NCBI RefSeq assembly: GCF_003289955.1
Contig: NZ_QLZR01000001.1
Location: 620,001-684,000, forward strand
Direction: 5' to 3'
Source of the DNA: Planococcus halotolerans
Lineage (GTDB): Bacteria > Bacillota > Bacilli > Bacillales_A > Planococcaceae
DNA: 64,000 nt
Shown piece after piece: positions 16,121-24,898 of this stretch. Position numbers and translations under genes: made by a program. How positions within the stretch are numbered: position 1 is the stretch's first letter; each line of letters begins with the position of its first letter. A model generated the notes under the pieces. It did not search any database. It was not told the DNA's origin and saw nothing but the letters and a program-made list of their open reading frames with translations.

Positions 16121-17614
16121 TTATTCGAACTTAACTTTACGCTGAACGAACCAATGTTTAAACTTATTGCCCAGACCGTCCGGTACGTCCTGGATCGAAC
16201 TGACGTGTATCGGCTTCGCACGATTGGTGAACCTTAGGCTCCGAACGCCGAAAGCGCGCTGCAGCTTGGACTGGCTCACTTCAATTTCCTGTATCCGCTC
16301 GCGGCGTGTGATAAAGGTCGTCGTCGTGAATCCGCCTGTCCGGATCTGAATCGAATCACCTTCCAGCGCATAACGAGTGAACAGGTAGTCGAACAGCCGG
16401 CTGATGAGGCTTATCGCGAAAAGAACACCTGCTACCCACAAGATCGAAGGCCTAAAGAACCATAAAGCGACAGCGACGATAACTGTCACGTAATACGGAC
16501 GCAGAAGCTTCAGCCAAATTGTATTGCGCGGCAGCCGTGTCAGATTGTCCTGCACCGTATACTGCGGCAGCAACTCCCCAAGCAAAGCATAAGCCTCTTT
16601 TGTCTTCATAAATGGATACAGCGAATTGGTAGCGAGCTCATCACCTATACTGACGGCTTCCGCGCTGATCAACTTGACTTCAACTATTCCCCAGATGCGC
16701 TTCATCAATGGCTGTTCGATTTGAATCGCCTGTACTTTATTGCGCTGGATGGAAAACGTATGAACCTGCCCGACACCTCGCGTAATGTAAATGCGGTCAC
16801 GGTCCGCTTCAATCCGATAATTGCCGTAACGGATCGTGGTGATCACATAACCGATGACCGAGGAAATGAGGATGGCTACAATGAACAGCGGAGTGAGCAG
16901 CCATAAATGATCCGCAAAATAGAGGACGGCGTTTTCCGCATCGTCTTCCAGCGTGAAAAATTCATCAACCTGGAAATACACAGTCAGCAAAATCGGAAAG
17001 ATGGCTAGAAAGCTTAGCGATGTGAACGCGGCGCGCAATGTATCTTTGTTCGTTGAACGGAAATATTCCACGCGTGCTGATTTCTCTGGCCGTACCGGCA
17101 ATGAACCGTCCGATTCCCCTTCTTCTGATTCAGATACCGGCGTTTCTGCAGCCGTCCCTTTTTCAATGATTTCAATTATCGCCTCAGCTTCCTGTCTTTT
17201 CAAAACTGGAAAGCGCACCGATGCCTCCTCATTGGATGTTCCCGTTTCAAGTGTCAGAGACGTTAACTTGAACCAATTATGTATGAATGAAGTCGACGTT
17301 TTCTTGTTCTGGACCCGGTCGAACGCAATAGTCCGCACTTTCTTGACGAAAATACCCTCACGCAAGGTTATAGATGCGTGGTCAACTTCATAAGTATGGA
17401 GCCACCAGGACAAAAAGATTTTTCCGATTGTAAATGCGGCAGCTGACAGGAACACAAGTTTTGCCCAGAAAATCCACCCTGACGTTACGTCGAAATTGAA
17501 TATGAACAGAAATAAGATAAAGAAAAAGCTATTGCGCAGAAATTCGAACAGCTCCACAAGCAGGTAGGCTGGATGATAGCGTTTAGCTTCTTGAGAATTA
17601 CTCAAAAGAATCAT
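16121..17614 (-). CDS. ydbT: YdbT-like membrane protein with bacterial PH (bPH2) domains
   Basis: 497 residues. Paired membrane helices near 25-75, 200-260 and 375-410 alternate with three bPH2 domains. Each holds a YEVDxxSITLREGIFVKKVRTIAFDRVQN-like strand pattern; similar segments are RIEADRDRIYITRGVGQVHT and ALEGDSIQIRTGGFTTTTFI. Size and order match B. subtilis YdbT, which with YdbS has been linked to resistance to some antimicrobial peptides. It overlaps ydbS by 17 nt. The start is ATG at 17614 with GAAGGAAG close upstream. Confidence 0.9.
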   Translation of the reverse strand: MILLSNSQEAKRYHPAYLLVELFEFLRNSFFFILFLFIFNFDVTSGWIFWAKLVFLSAAAFTIGKIFLSWWLHTYEVDHASITLREGIFVKKVRTIAFDRVQNKKTSTSFIHNWFKLTSLTLETGTSNEEASVRFPVLKRQEAEAIIEIIEKGTAAETPVSESEEGESDGSLPVRPEKSARVEYFRSTNKDTLRAAFTSLSFLAIFPILLTVYFQVDEFFTLEDDAENAVLYFADHLWLLTPLFIVAILISSVIGYVITTIRYGNYRIEADRDRIYITRGVGQVHTFSIQRNKVQAIQIEQPLMKRIWGIVEVKLISAEAVSIGDELATNSLYPFMKTKEAYALLGELLPQYTVQDNLTRLPRNTIWLKLLRPYYVTVIVAVALWFFRPSILWVAGVLFAISLISRLFDYLFTRYALEGDSIQIRTGGFTTTTFITRRERIQEIEVSQSKLQRAFGVRSLRFTNRAKPIHVSSIQDVPDGLGNKFKHWFVQRKVKFE

Positions 17615-18101
17615 CTTCCTTCACATTGGCATACGAAGCAATCAGCGAACGCAGCTTCAATGCTTCTTCCTCCGGAATAGCCGGAATCTTATGGCTGGAA
17701 GCAGTCGTCCCGATGTTCAGAGAATACAAGCCCGCTTTCCGGAGAAATGGACCCTGGTCAGTCGTGACGTACTCAATCTTCGCCATCGGAATGATTTTAT
17801 GTTCGACATTCCAACGGCCGTGCTTCAATTGGATGAATTTTTCATCCACCTCATAGCGCCAGGTGCGCTGGATGAAAACCGGTTCGATCCAGATACTGAA
17901 AATTGCCGATAAGACAGTGATGCCAATCAATACATAGAGTGTAATATGGACCCAGTTATACCAATCCCAAAAATGGCTTGCTGCAAGCAACGCACCAAAG
18001 CCGAGCAGGAAAGATCCATGTCCGATTGTATTTGTAGTCCGCCAGATTTGAATGATCTTCGTTGAGATCTGCCTTTCCGGCTCCTTTAATATATATTCCA
18101 T
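17598..18101 (-). CDS. ydbS: YdbS-like membrane protein with one bPH2 domain
   Basis: 167 residues. Two membrane helices (about 26-45 and 50-68) are followed by one bPH2 domain (YEVDEKFIQLKHGRWNVEHK, IPMAKIEYVTTDQGPFLRKAGLYSLNIGT). First gene of a two-gene operon with ydbT. The start at 18101 has GAGGTGAAAAAGA upstream. Confidence 0.92.
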   Translation of the reverse strand: MEYILKEPERQISTKIIQIWRTTNTIGHGSFLLGFGALLAASHFWDWYNWVHITLYVLIGITVLSAIFSIWIEPVFIQRTWRYEVDEKFIQLKHGRWNVEHKIIPMAKIEYVTTDQGPFLRKAGLYSLNIGTTASSHKIPAIPEEEALKLRSLIASYANVKEDDSFE

Positions 18102-18297
18102 TCTTTTTCACCTCATCTTTATTACGGTTCTGCAGTCGCTAAGTTTCGAAATTTATGGATGTTCCTGGACTAACTATATACCATTCCATCCGGCTTATGG
18201 ACCTCGCCCGGAAATCCAGACGTTTATCCTTATTTCTGAATGGTATACAAAATATAACGGTTTATTCCCTACCAATACTTTGTAAGGAGGATTCAGC

Positions 18298-18750
18298 ATG
18301 AATAAATACCTGAAATTCGGTATCATGATCGCCACTTCAACCTTTCTGATGTACTGGCTGATGTTTTTGAATGTCTTCCAATTCGAACACGTCACCTACA
18401 GTGAAACTAGAATTTATATGGCGCTGATCATGGGGTCCGTCATGGCCATTGTGATGATGCTTTTCATGTGGCCGATGTATAAGAATAAAAAAGCCAATTC
18501 AGCGATTTTGGCCGGAAGTGCGTTGGTATTCGCATTATCACTCTGGCTTGTCCGCAGCCAGGTGCTCATTGAAGACACCGGCTGGATGAAGGCGATGATT
18601 CCCCACCATTCCATCGCTATCCTGACAAGTGAACGAGCGGATATTTCAGACCCGCGCGTACGCGAACTGGCCGATCAGATCATCATGACGCAGCGTGAAG
18701 AAATTGCGAAGATGAAGCAGTTGATCGAAGATCTGGAAAGTGAGGAGTAA
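18298..18750 (+). CDS. DUF305 membrane protein
   Basis: 150 residues. Three membrane helices (about 5-25, 40-60 and 67-85) precede a short DUF305-type helical end with WMKAMIPHHSIAILTSERADISDPRVRELADQI. The HH pair and following helix are the family signature; metal or copper-stress roles are often suggested but not settled. An AAGGAGG ribosome-binding site lies 8 nt before ATG 18298. Monocistronic with terminator at 18768. Confidence 0.88.
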   Translation: MNKYLKFGIMIATSTFLMYWLMFLNVFQFEHVTYSETRIYMALIMGSVMAIVMMLFMWPMYKNKKANSAILAGSALVFALSLWLVRSQVLIEDTGWMKAMIPHHSIAILTSERADISDPRVRELADQIIMTQREEIAKMKQLIEDLESEE

Positions 18751-18767
18751 TAGTTTTCAATTTAATG

Positions 18768-18815
18768 AAAGGAGGCCACCGGACGTGTATGTTGCGTCTG
18801 GCGGCCTTCTTTTTT
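18768..18815 (+). terminator. Terminator after the DUF305 gene
   Basis: AAAGGAGGCCACCGGACG / CGTCTGGCGGCCTTCTTT stem, with TTTTTT after. Confidence 0.85.
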
Positions 18816-18942
18816 ATTGTTCTGCGACATATAGTTTCCGCATTCTTTGATGATACTCTTACAGAACTTTCTTAACAGGAGGTGTAATAGAGTAAAAACA
18901 ATCGTATAATCACATTGTAATCCTATTACTATTAATGAACGG

Positions 18943-19281
18943 ATGGATAAAATGAAGAAAATATCTTTTAAAAAGCCTGCAATATTCATCACTTACATCT
19001 TAGGAATATTAATCGGCATCAGCAGCTCTGTTTCACCTTTTACAGGCAGTACAAGCCTCAACACCAAAAAGATCGACAGCAACATCGAAAAGTTAAAACC
19101 GTTTGCCTGGTTCATGAACTTATATGAAGATGAAAGATATCGCCGTTCTTTCTTTGCCAATAAAAAAATCCGAGCCTATCTGCAAAGTTCGTTCAAAGTA
19201 AATAACTTGATAAAAGATGAGAAAGCTCAAAAAAGATTTATCTCCTTATTGGAAAAGCAGGCGCAGCTTCGGGAAAAATGA
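18943..19281 (+). CDS. Small exported or membrane-anchored protein, unknown
   Basis: 112 residues. An N-terminal hydrophobic segment (AIFITYILGILIGISSSVSP) reads as a signal anchor or signal peptide, followed by a basic helical domain (YEDERYRRSFFANKKIRAYL). No family recognised. The start could be 18943 or the ATG at 18952; neither has a strong ribosome-binding site, though GGATGG precedes the second. Confidence 0.6.
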   Translation: MDKMKKISFKKPAIFITYILGILIGISSSVSPFTGSTSLNTKKIDSNIEKLKPFAWFMNLYEDERYRRSFFANKKIRAYLQSSFKVNNLIKDEKAQKRFISLLEKQAQLREK

Positions 19282-19323
19282 AAAGACATTTTAATTCAAA
19301 CGAGCTTATAAAGTTTTCTTATT

Positions 19324-19764
19324 CTATTTGTTGATTAACCCAGCCAAACTTCCCTGTATATCCGCCTCCACCGTATAAACCGTATGCGTATCCTCAATAT
19401 TCATCAGCGAAGCCGTTTCCCCTTCGCCGCCAAGCCATAGATTCAAATAACGCTTCTCTCCATCTTCCATGATCACTTTCAAATAAAATTCCGGATCACC
19501 CATATTCACGATACCCGGCTCTTTGTCTGCACTTGAGAATAGATCGCGAAAAATTTCCAGCTCATCCGTATCGTCATAAACAAGGGGATTTACCCCTTTT
19601 ACTTCAGACAGCTCGACTTTTGCGATTTCGCCTTCTGCTAATAACTCTTCTGCTTCAAGTCCATTCTTCGCTTCTTCAACCTCGACCGCTGCTTTTTCAG
19701 GCTGGCATCCAAAGAGAACAGTTGCCATCAACGTGAATAAAAGTAAGATTATAACTCTTTTCAT
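19324..19764 (-). CDS. Lipoprotein, unknown (possibly YhfM-like)
   Basis: 146 residues with lipobox LFGC (Cys20), an acidic linker and a small beta-rich domain (YLKVIMEDGEKRYLNLWLGG, SLMNIEDTHTVYTV). The tail domain resembles that of B. subtilis YhfM-type lipoproteins; the match is weak. GGAGGCGGAATAA precedes ATG 19764. Confidence 0.7.
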   Translation of the reverse strand: MKRVIILLLFTLMATVLFGCQPEKAAVEVEEAKNGLEAEELLAEGEIAKVELSEVKGVNPLVYDDTDELEIFRDLFSSADKEPGIVNMGDPEFYLKVIMEDGEKRYLNLWLGGEGETASLMNIEDTHTVYTVEADIQGSLAGLINK

Positions 19765-19843
19765 TTATTCCGCCTCCATTATCCCTTATTACTTCCAGTA
19801 GACGGGAATTCGGGTCTAAAGTTACACCAGCATTTAAAATCAA

Positions 19844-19889
19844 AACATCCGACTTCGAGGATTTCCAGAACCTCTCGGAGTCAGGTGTT
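19844..19889 (-). terminator. Terminator after ECF pair 2
   Basis: Imperfect long hairpin (AACATCCGACTTCGAGG / CCTCTCGGAGTCAGGTGTT) just after the DUF4179 gene. Confidence 0.65.
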
Positions 19890-19907
19890 ATTTATTGGCC
19901 ACAATTT

Positions 19908-21323
19908 TTATTTCCCAGTCAAATCAACTTTAATCGGAGCCATCTCAATCGGCTGGTTCGAACTCAATGTGCCGAATGGAGCCATCAACGAGTAATCATC
20001 CAAGTTGAAGTCTTTATCGACCGTGAAAGCGGATTGATAGTGATGCGGTTCATCACTCGCTTGTTTCGACGCCACCCCTTGAGTTCTGTTTTCCATCAAT
20101 TTGCCAAAATCTCTTTCTCCGGCCTCATCCAACACAACATCATCGCTTTTCACAAGCACAACAAAGTCTGCAAAGTTCTGGATCAATTCTTCCCGCAGCG
20201 CGTCTTCTTCAAGATCTTGAATCGTATAATCGATGATTACCTGATTGCCCTCTTGCTCAACGCTATTGACTAAAAGACTGTGATCAAATCGTTCACTTTC
20301 CACTGTAAACGGTGCAGACAGTCCATCTAGTGTGTGAATTGTCTCATCTTCGTGCCTGACCACTTCCGGCTGGACCAGCAAATATTTCGCTTCGTCGTCA
20401 ATTTTGCTGCTGAACAGTTCCCGGACATCCTGCTGGATTCCGTCTCCACTTTGACTTTCTGAAAGCACATTTGCATGGCTTTTCGACAGACGGTTTCCAA
20501 GATCGTCAAAAACAGTGAGCCTTATTTCGTCACCTGCTCCGTCTAACGGTAAGTTCGTCTCATAATTCAGCATGGTCGTCGCTTTCCCTTTCACTATGGA
20601 TTCCATATGAAGCGAGTAAGCTGTGCCTTCAAGCTGGCTTTCCGCATTTGTCAGGATTGTTTCCGCAGATATCTGCTGGAGCGGAATATCAAATTTCCAT
20701 TTGCCTTCCACGCCTCCGATAGAATTGAAAGTCAGAGGCAAATTGAAATCTGCCGGCAAATCGGCTTCTGGGTTATAGAATTCCATCGCCGCTGCGTAAC
20801 CTTCTTCTGTTTCTTCCAGTTGCGTCATCCCTGCAGCCCATTGATTTTGTTCGTCTCCATCGAACAGATGGAAACTATAGCCCGATTCCGGTCCGACATC
20901 TTTAGATGGATCCATCGCCATGCCGTCTCCTTCCGCCACAAAAGTGATTCCCATCACATTGCCGTCGTAATAAGCGCTGGTTACAGTGACATCGACGCCG
21001 TTGCTGGATGCTGCCTGATTGAGTTGTGTGATCAAGCCGCTTTCTTCCAGCTCTGCTCCAATCTGCAAACCGAATTTTTCATAAAAGGAGCCGATGACCG
21101 GAACTGCGGCCAGCACATTTGAAACAGGAGCGAATATTAAGCCGGATACCAGAAATGCAGACGCAGCAACGGAGGTTACCGCTCCGATTGTCTTCACATT
21201 GAACCTTTTGCTTGCCCTCTTCGCTTTTCTTCCGTTTTTTATTCCTTTATCGATCGCTTGGAACACTTCGAATTGCGGCACTTCGATTCTACTGATTTCC
21301 TTTTCAAACTGTTTTTCGTCCAT
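19908..21323 (-). CDS. DUF4179 anti-sigma-type membrane protein, ECF pair 2
   Basis: 471 residues. A short cytosolic sigma-binding N terminus (MDEKQFEKEISRIEVPQFEV) is followed by one membrane helix (about 47-70) and the DUF4179 signature PVSNVLAAVPVIGSFYEKFG. A large extracellular beta domain follows, with a DUF5643-like end. It overlaps its sigma gene by 20 nt with the ribosome-binding site GGAGGAGTGAAG inside it. A relative lies at 54153. Proteins of this family hold their ECF partner until an unknown envelope signal. Confidence 0.88.
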   Translation of the reverse strand: MDEKQFEKEISRIEVPQFEVFQAIDKGIKNGRKAKRASKRFNVKTIGAVTSVAASAFLVSGLIFAPVSNVLAAVPVIGSFYEKFGLQIGAELEESGLITQLNQAASSNGVDVTVTSAYYDGNVMGITFVAEGDGMAMDPSKDVGPESGYSFHLFDGDEQNQWAAGMTQLEETEEGYAAAMEFYNPEADLPADFNLPLTFNSIGGVEGKWKFDIPLQQISAETILTNAESQLEGTAYSLHMESIVKGKATTMLNYETNLPLDGAGDEIRLTVFDDLGNRLSKSHANVLSESQSGDGIQQDVRELFSSKIDDEAKYLLVQPEVVRHEDETIHTLDGLSAPFTVESERFDHSLLVNSVEQEGNQVIIDYTIQDLEEDALREELIQNFADFVVLVKSDDVVLDEAGERDFGKLMENRTQGVASKQASDEPHHYQSAFTVDKDFNLDDYSLMAPFGTLSSNQPIEMAPIKVDLTGK

Positions 21324-21840
21324 TGATCTTCACTCCTCCGATGATCATTTTCAGTTCCATTTTCGCTCGCCGCAGATACGTTTTTACCGTATTCTCCGGC
21401 TTTTTCATCACTTCTGAAATCTCACGTATCGACAGACTTTGGTAGTAAAACAGGATGATGACCGTCTGGTACCGTTCATCCAATTTATGTATCGCGTTCA
21501 CGAGATCCATCTTATTCTCGATATCTTTTCCGCTAGTATCGGGCATTTCATGAATAAAATCTTCATCCAGCACCAGCCGTTTTCGCTTTCTCAAAAGATC
21601 ATAAGCAGTATTGATCAATATTCGCGTCAGCCAGGTGCTGAAATATTCCGGCTGCTTCAACTGATTGATTGTCGTGAACGCCTTGCAAATCGTTTCCTGC
21701 AGCACGTCCAGCGCATCTTCTTTATTGCGGACATATAAAAAAGCCGTTTTATATAATTTTTCACTTTCACTTTTCACCAGCTTCTCAAAAGCTGCTTCAT
21801 TTCCTTTAATCGCTTTCTTCACCAAGGCCAGATCTTCCAC
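21304..21840 (-). CDS. ECF RNA polymerase sigma factor, pair 2
   Basis: 178 residues. Region 2: YKTAFLYVRNKEDALDVLQETICKAFTTINQLK with YFSTWLTRILINTAYDLLRK. Region 4: LDERYQTVIILFYYQSLSIREISEVMKKPENTVKTYLRRAK. The start is GTG at 21840 with AAGGAGGG upstream. It is about half identical by eye to the sigma of pair 4 (53630). Both have the same TGAAAC-N18-CTCTAA motif upstream, so they may recognise the same promoter. Confidence 0.93.
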   Translation of the reverse strand: MEDLALVKKAIKGNEAAFEKLVKSESEKLYKTAFLYVRNKEDALDVLQETICKAFTTINQLKQPEYFSTWLTRILINTAYDLLRKRKRLVLDEDFIHEMPDTSGKDIENKMDLVNAIHKLDERYQTVIILFYYQSLSIREISEVMKKPENTVKTYLRRAKMELKMIIGGVKINGRKTV

Positions 21841-21861
21841 ATTTCACCCTCCTTTCAACCG

Positions 21862-21891
21862 TTAGAGCATTCTGCGCACCGAAAAGTTTCA
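21862..21891 (-). promoter_or_regulatory. Candidate ECF promoter of pair 2
   Basis: Minus strand TGAAAC, 18 nt, CTCTAA. The same two words with the same spacer occur before the pair 4 sigma gene at 53580-53609. Confidence 0.5.
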
Positions 21892-21921
21892 GCACAATAA
21901 AATAACTTAATTTTCTTCATT

Positions 21922-21950
21922 AAAAAAGCCACCTGGAATCAGATGGCTTG
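21922..21950 (-). terminator. Terminator after ECF pair 3
   Basis: Minus strand AAGCCATCTG/CAGGTGGCTT with a short ATTC loop, then TTTTTT. Confidence 0.85.
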
Positions 21951-21988
21951 GAGTTACTCATCGAATCTTACTGAGATTATTGGTTTAG

Positions 21989-22771
21989 TTATTGCAACGG
22001 CATGAAGCGAACCTGCCAGGCGCCGTCTTCGTTCTGCAGCATTCCAAAGCCTTTTTTAGCTTCCGGGCCTTTGTCTTCTGTAGGATAATAGCGGATATAA
22101 CCTTCAGATTCATTAGGTTGGATAAACTCGCCATTTTCTATATTATTGAACAAAGCCAAAACTTCTTGAGGTGTAGATTTAAAGTCCTGAGACATATCCA
22201 AATGCTCTTCTTTGCTCCACATGATGGATTCTTCGCGGTCTGTCAACAATTCATATTCCACTTCATAATTTTGATTGTATCCTGCCCATACATATAACTT
22301 CGCCACACTGATTGGATCGAGATCTTTCAAATGTGCAGTATCGAAATCCGCACTGAAATTTTCATAGGCCGCCAATTCCTCCGGAGTCAATTCGAATACC
22401 CCGTCTGCAGCTGTGTCGTTTTCTTCTTCATTTGGTGTAACCTCGGTTTCTTCATCCGCTTCTGGATTCTCCAGTACTGGCGGCACCAGCGATTCAATCG
22501 GTTCCTGCTGCGGCGTTTGCGGCTGTTCCGCTCCATCCGGATTGCCCTGCTGCACAGGAGCTTCGTTCAATACACTGTTCAATAGATAAGCCACCGGAAC
22601 AATCAGAATCAGTGAAAATACCACACTTAATGACCGCGGCACCCAATTCACTTTTTGTTCTTCCTTCGTAATCCGGTTGAGCACCTGCCGTTTATGCTTG
22701 TCCGTGAACTTTTCACCCTCGAACACGCTGTCATCCATCAATCTGCGGACATCGGTCAGTTTAGATTTCAT
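21989..22771 (-). CDS. Membrane anti-sigma-type protein, ECF pair 3
   Basis: 260 residues. A cytosolic N-terminal region (FEGEKFTDKHKRQVLNRITKEEQK) precedes one membrane helix (about 46-66) and a long Pro/Glu/Thr-rich linker (QTPQQEP..., EETEVTPNEEEN). The extracellular globular end contains DLDPISVAKLYVWAGYNQNYEVEYELL. No family is certain; the anti-sigma role is inferred from overlap with the sigma gene and topology. The ATG at 22771, after AGAGGTGATTTTG, is chosen over an upstream GTG. Confidence 0.75.
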   Translation of the reverse strand: MKSKLTDVRRLMDDSVFEGEKFTDKHKRQVLNRITKEEQKVNWVPRSLSVVFSLILIVPVAYLLNSVLNEAPVQQGNPDGAEQPQTPQQEPIESLVPPVLENPEADEETEVTPNEEENDTAADGVFELTPEELAAYENFSADFDTAHLKDLDPISVAKLYVWAGYNQNYEVEYELLTDREESIMWSKEEHLDMSQDFKSTPQEVLALFNNIENGEFIQPNESEGYIRYYPTEDKGPEAKKGFGMLQNEDGAWQVRFMPLQ

Positions 22772-23315
22772 CAAAATCACCTCTTTCCAATGTATCGCCC
22801 AGCATTTCCCGTCCCCGCTTCAAGCGGGTCTTGACGGTGTTGGCTTTCATTTTCAATAAGTCACTGATTTCCTGGACGCTCAGCTCTTCATAATAATAAA
22901 GAAGAATCGTTTCCCGGTATTTCAGCGGGAGGGACAGGATGTTCTCGACGAGTTCGTTATTGGTTTGCTGGCGGACGGATTCCTGCTCCGGCGTCCGGTC
23001 CTGTGCATTGATAAAATGGAATAAAGAATTATTGACGACGACCCGTTTCACCCAAGCGGTACGCAGCACATCCTTGCACCGGTTTATCGTAATCTGATAA
23101 ATCCAAGCCTTGAAATAGCCGGTCTCCTCGTAGCTTTCACGCTTTTTATAGCAAACCAAAAAGACATCCTGGACCACTTCCTGCGCGGTCCCCCAATCCC
23201 TGACGTAACTGTAGGCTAATTTCGTCAGCCGGTCACCGTATGTATCCATGATCTCTACCAGCCACTGTTCGGCATCCGCCGTTTCATACGTCCGCGTTTC
23301 TACATTCACCGACAC
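22761..23315 (-). CDS. ECF RNA polymerase sigma factor, pair 3
   Basis: 184 residues. Region 2: YSYVRDWGTAQEVVQDVFLVCYKKRESYEE with FKAWIYQITINRCKDVLRTAW. Region 4: LPLKYRETILLYYYEELSVQEISDLLKMKANTVKTRLKRGRE. The start is GTG at 23315 with GGGGGGAG upstream. The candidate promoter at 23361-23387 has the SigM/SigW style. Confidence 0.93.
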   Translation of the reverse strand: MSVNVETRTYETADAEQWLVEIMDTYGDRLTKLAYSYVRDWGTAQEVVQDVFLVCYKKRESYEETGYFKAWIYQITINRCKDVLRTAWVKRVVVNNSLFHFINAQDRTPEQESVRQQTNNELVENILSLPLKYRETILLYYYEELSVQEISDLLKMKANTVKTRLKRGREMLGDTLERGDFDEI

Positions 23316-23360
23316 CTGTCTCCCCCCTTTTTTGTTTTTGTTCCATTTGTGTATCCCTGT

Positions 23361-23387
23361 AACGTAAGTGAGGAAGCTCTGGTTTCA
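23361..23387 (-). promoter_or_regulatory. ECF-type promoter of pair 3
   Basis: Minus strand TGAAACC, then CGTTAC 17 nt after TGAAAC. This is close to the SigM/SigW-class consensus and suggests autoregulation. Confidence 0.6.
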
Positions 23388-23474
23388 AAACAACGTAATT
23401 TTTCCTGGATTCTCATCAAAATTTGGTTAAAAGATGCACATTCCCATTTCAAGCCATAATTTTTGCTTAAATAA

Positions 23475-23755
23475 AAGCTTTTCGCTGGGCGAAAAGCTTC
23501 CTTTGGGGTTTTGGGGCTTTGGAAAAGGCGGAAATTGGATGCCAGGACGATTTGTGGGCGATTATTTTCATTTGTGGGCGATTAAATCCATTTGTGGGCG
23601 ATTAGCTCCTGTTTATGGGCGCTCCAGGTCTGCTTGCGTGCGATTATTTTCGTTTGCGTGCGATTAGAAGTTTTTATGCGCGGTAAGACAATTTTGCGCG
23701 CGATTAAAATTTTTTATGCGCGATTAAAAAAAGATATGCGCGTTCAGCAATTTCC
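23475..23755 (+). repeat. Composite array element B: hairpin plus ten 20-bp units plus tail
   Basis: Hairpin AAGCTTTTCGC/GCGAAAAGCTT (23475-23499), then CTTTGGGGTTTTGGGGCTTT. Unit cores follow at 23551, 23571, 23591, 23612, 23633, 23653, 23673, 23693, 23713 and 23733: TTTGTGGGCGATTA drifting to TTTATGCGCGATTA. The last unit becomes GCGCGTTCAGCAAT. Same layout as element A at 10637-10861. It lies between the start of the pair 3 sigma gene and the 3' end of the Nudix gene. Confidence 0.82.
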
Positions 23756-23766
23756 CCTGCCAAAAC

Positions 23767-24207
23767 TCAAAACTCCACGTAAAAGGGATGGTCTTCTTCA
23801 TTCAAACAAAACTCGATTCTTTCCCGGAAATTTTTCCACGTCACCATTTCCAGTCCTTCACTTAGCGGAAAGAATCCCACTTCCAGACTTTCAGATGATG
23901 TTGTCGGTGTTCCTGCAATTGGCTTCGCCAAAAATAGCGTGTTGCAGATGGACGCTTCGACATTCTGGAATACACCGCAGAACTTCACAATTTCCACATC
24001 GATGCCCGACTCTTCCTTCGTTTCCCGGATCGCCGCATCCTTCAGCGATTCCCCTTCTTCCACTTGGCCGCCCGGCATTTCCCAGCCTCTGCGCGGACCT
24101 TTGATCAATAAAATTTCACCTGCGTCATTTAATACAATCGTAGCAGCTGAGACGATATGCTTCGGTGTTGTGTAGAGTGTTTGAGTGCTATGTTCTTTAG
24201 ATATCAT
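23767..24207 (-). CDS. Nudix hydrolase
   Basis: 146 residues. The Nudix box GGQVEEGESLKDAAIRETKEESG (GX5EX7REUXEEXGU) is complete. The substrate is probably a nucleotide or its derivative but cannot be inferred. The ATG at 24207 (MISKEHST) has GGGGGAAAT upstream; a longer in-frame form from 24261 is less likely. Monocistronic; element B abuts the 3' end. Confidence 0.9.
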   Translation of the reverse strand: MISKEHSTQTLYTTPKHIVSAATIVLNDAGEILLIKGPRRGWEMPGGQVEEGESLKDAAIRETKEESGIDVEIVKFCGVFQNVEASICNTLFLAKPIAGTPTTSSESLEVGFFPLSEGLEMVTWKNFRERIEFCLNEEDHPFYVEF

Positions 24208-24349
24208 GGCATTTCCCCCGTTTGAATTATTTCTATGTTTTATTGACTTCAAATATCCCATATATACTTATTCCAGCCTGGAAACTTTTCATTAGACACT
24301 GAACGCCGATTCCAACAGCCTGAAGATTCCAGAGTTTCTTCAATCCCTG

Positions 24350-24853
24350 CTAGTTTTCAAATGGCACGGTTGTTGCTATGCCGCTTTGGACAATCACTAA
24401 ATTCTCCAGCTCGCTGGACTTCTCTTTGTCAATTTCAATAACGAACGTTCTTGGGGTGGCATCTGTAGTACAGGGCCGATCCGGTTCTATTAGTGGTACC
24501 TGCATTACAATATCATTGAACCATTCAATATTTCCTACCTCCAAAGCACATGTACCGGACTCATGAACTCCGATGAAAAGGACATCTTTTCCTTCAAAAT
24601 CCACATCCGGCTTCTCTCCCTTAAATCCATACGTATCCCAAGTTTGCTCAAACTGAGACTGATCCACAGCTCTTCTAGCCATAAAATCAAAACGGGGCGT
24701 CGTTTCTCTCTGAAATGCAATCTCATCAGTATTAGAAGGCAATGTCTTTTCACTTGCTATGACACTTTCAGTAGTATTTGCGCCACTGTTGCAACTGCCT
24801 AAAACTAATGACATGAGCAATAGACTAATAAGAAATGATTTGTAGAATTTCAT
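24350..24853 (-). CDS. Lipoprotein of unknown function
   Basis: 167 residues with lipobox VLGSC (Cys21), a Ser/Thr-rich linker and a small folded domain. The domain contains two Cys (HESGTCALEVG, PDRPCTTDA) that may form a disulfide. No family recognised. It stands alone on the minus strand between the Nudix and MBL genes. Confidence 0.7.
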   Translation of the reverse strand: MKFYKSFLISLLLMSLVLGSCNSGANTTESVIASEKTLPSNTDEIAFQRETTPRFDFMARRAVDQSQFEQTWDTYGFKGEKPDVDFEGKDVLFIGVHESGTCALEVGNIEWFNDIVMQVPLIEPDRPCTTDATPRTFVIEIDKEKSSELENLVIVQSGIATTVPFEN

Positions 24854-24898
24854 CGGTCATCTATACCTCCTCTTAAGTCGTCTATGCTCTTTCAACGT

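Noticed and set aside
23475..23755. CRISPR array
   Set aside because: Units are 20 bp with no separate long unique spacers, cores drift in blocks, and no cas genes are near.
23434..24104. Frames of 77 and 170 codons through array B
   Set aside because: Low-complexity translation of the repeat units and antisense to the Nudix gene.
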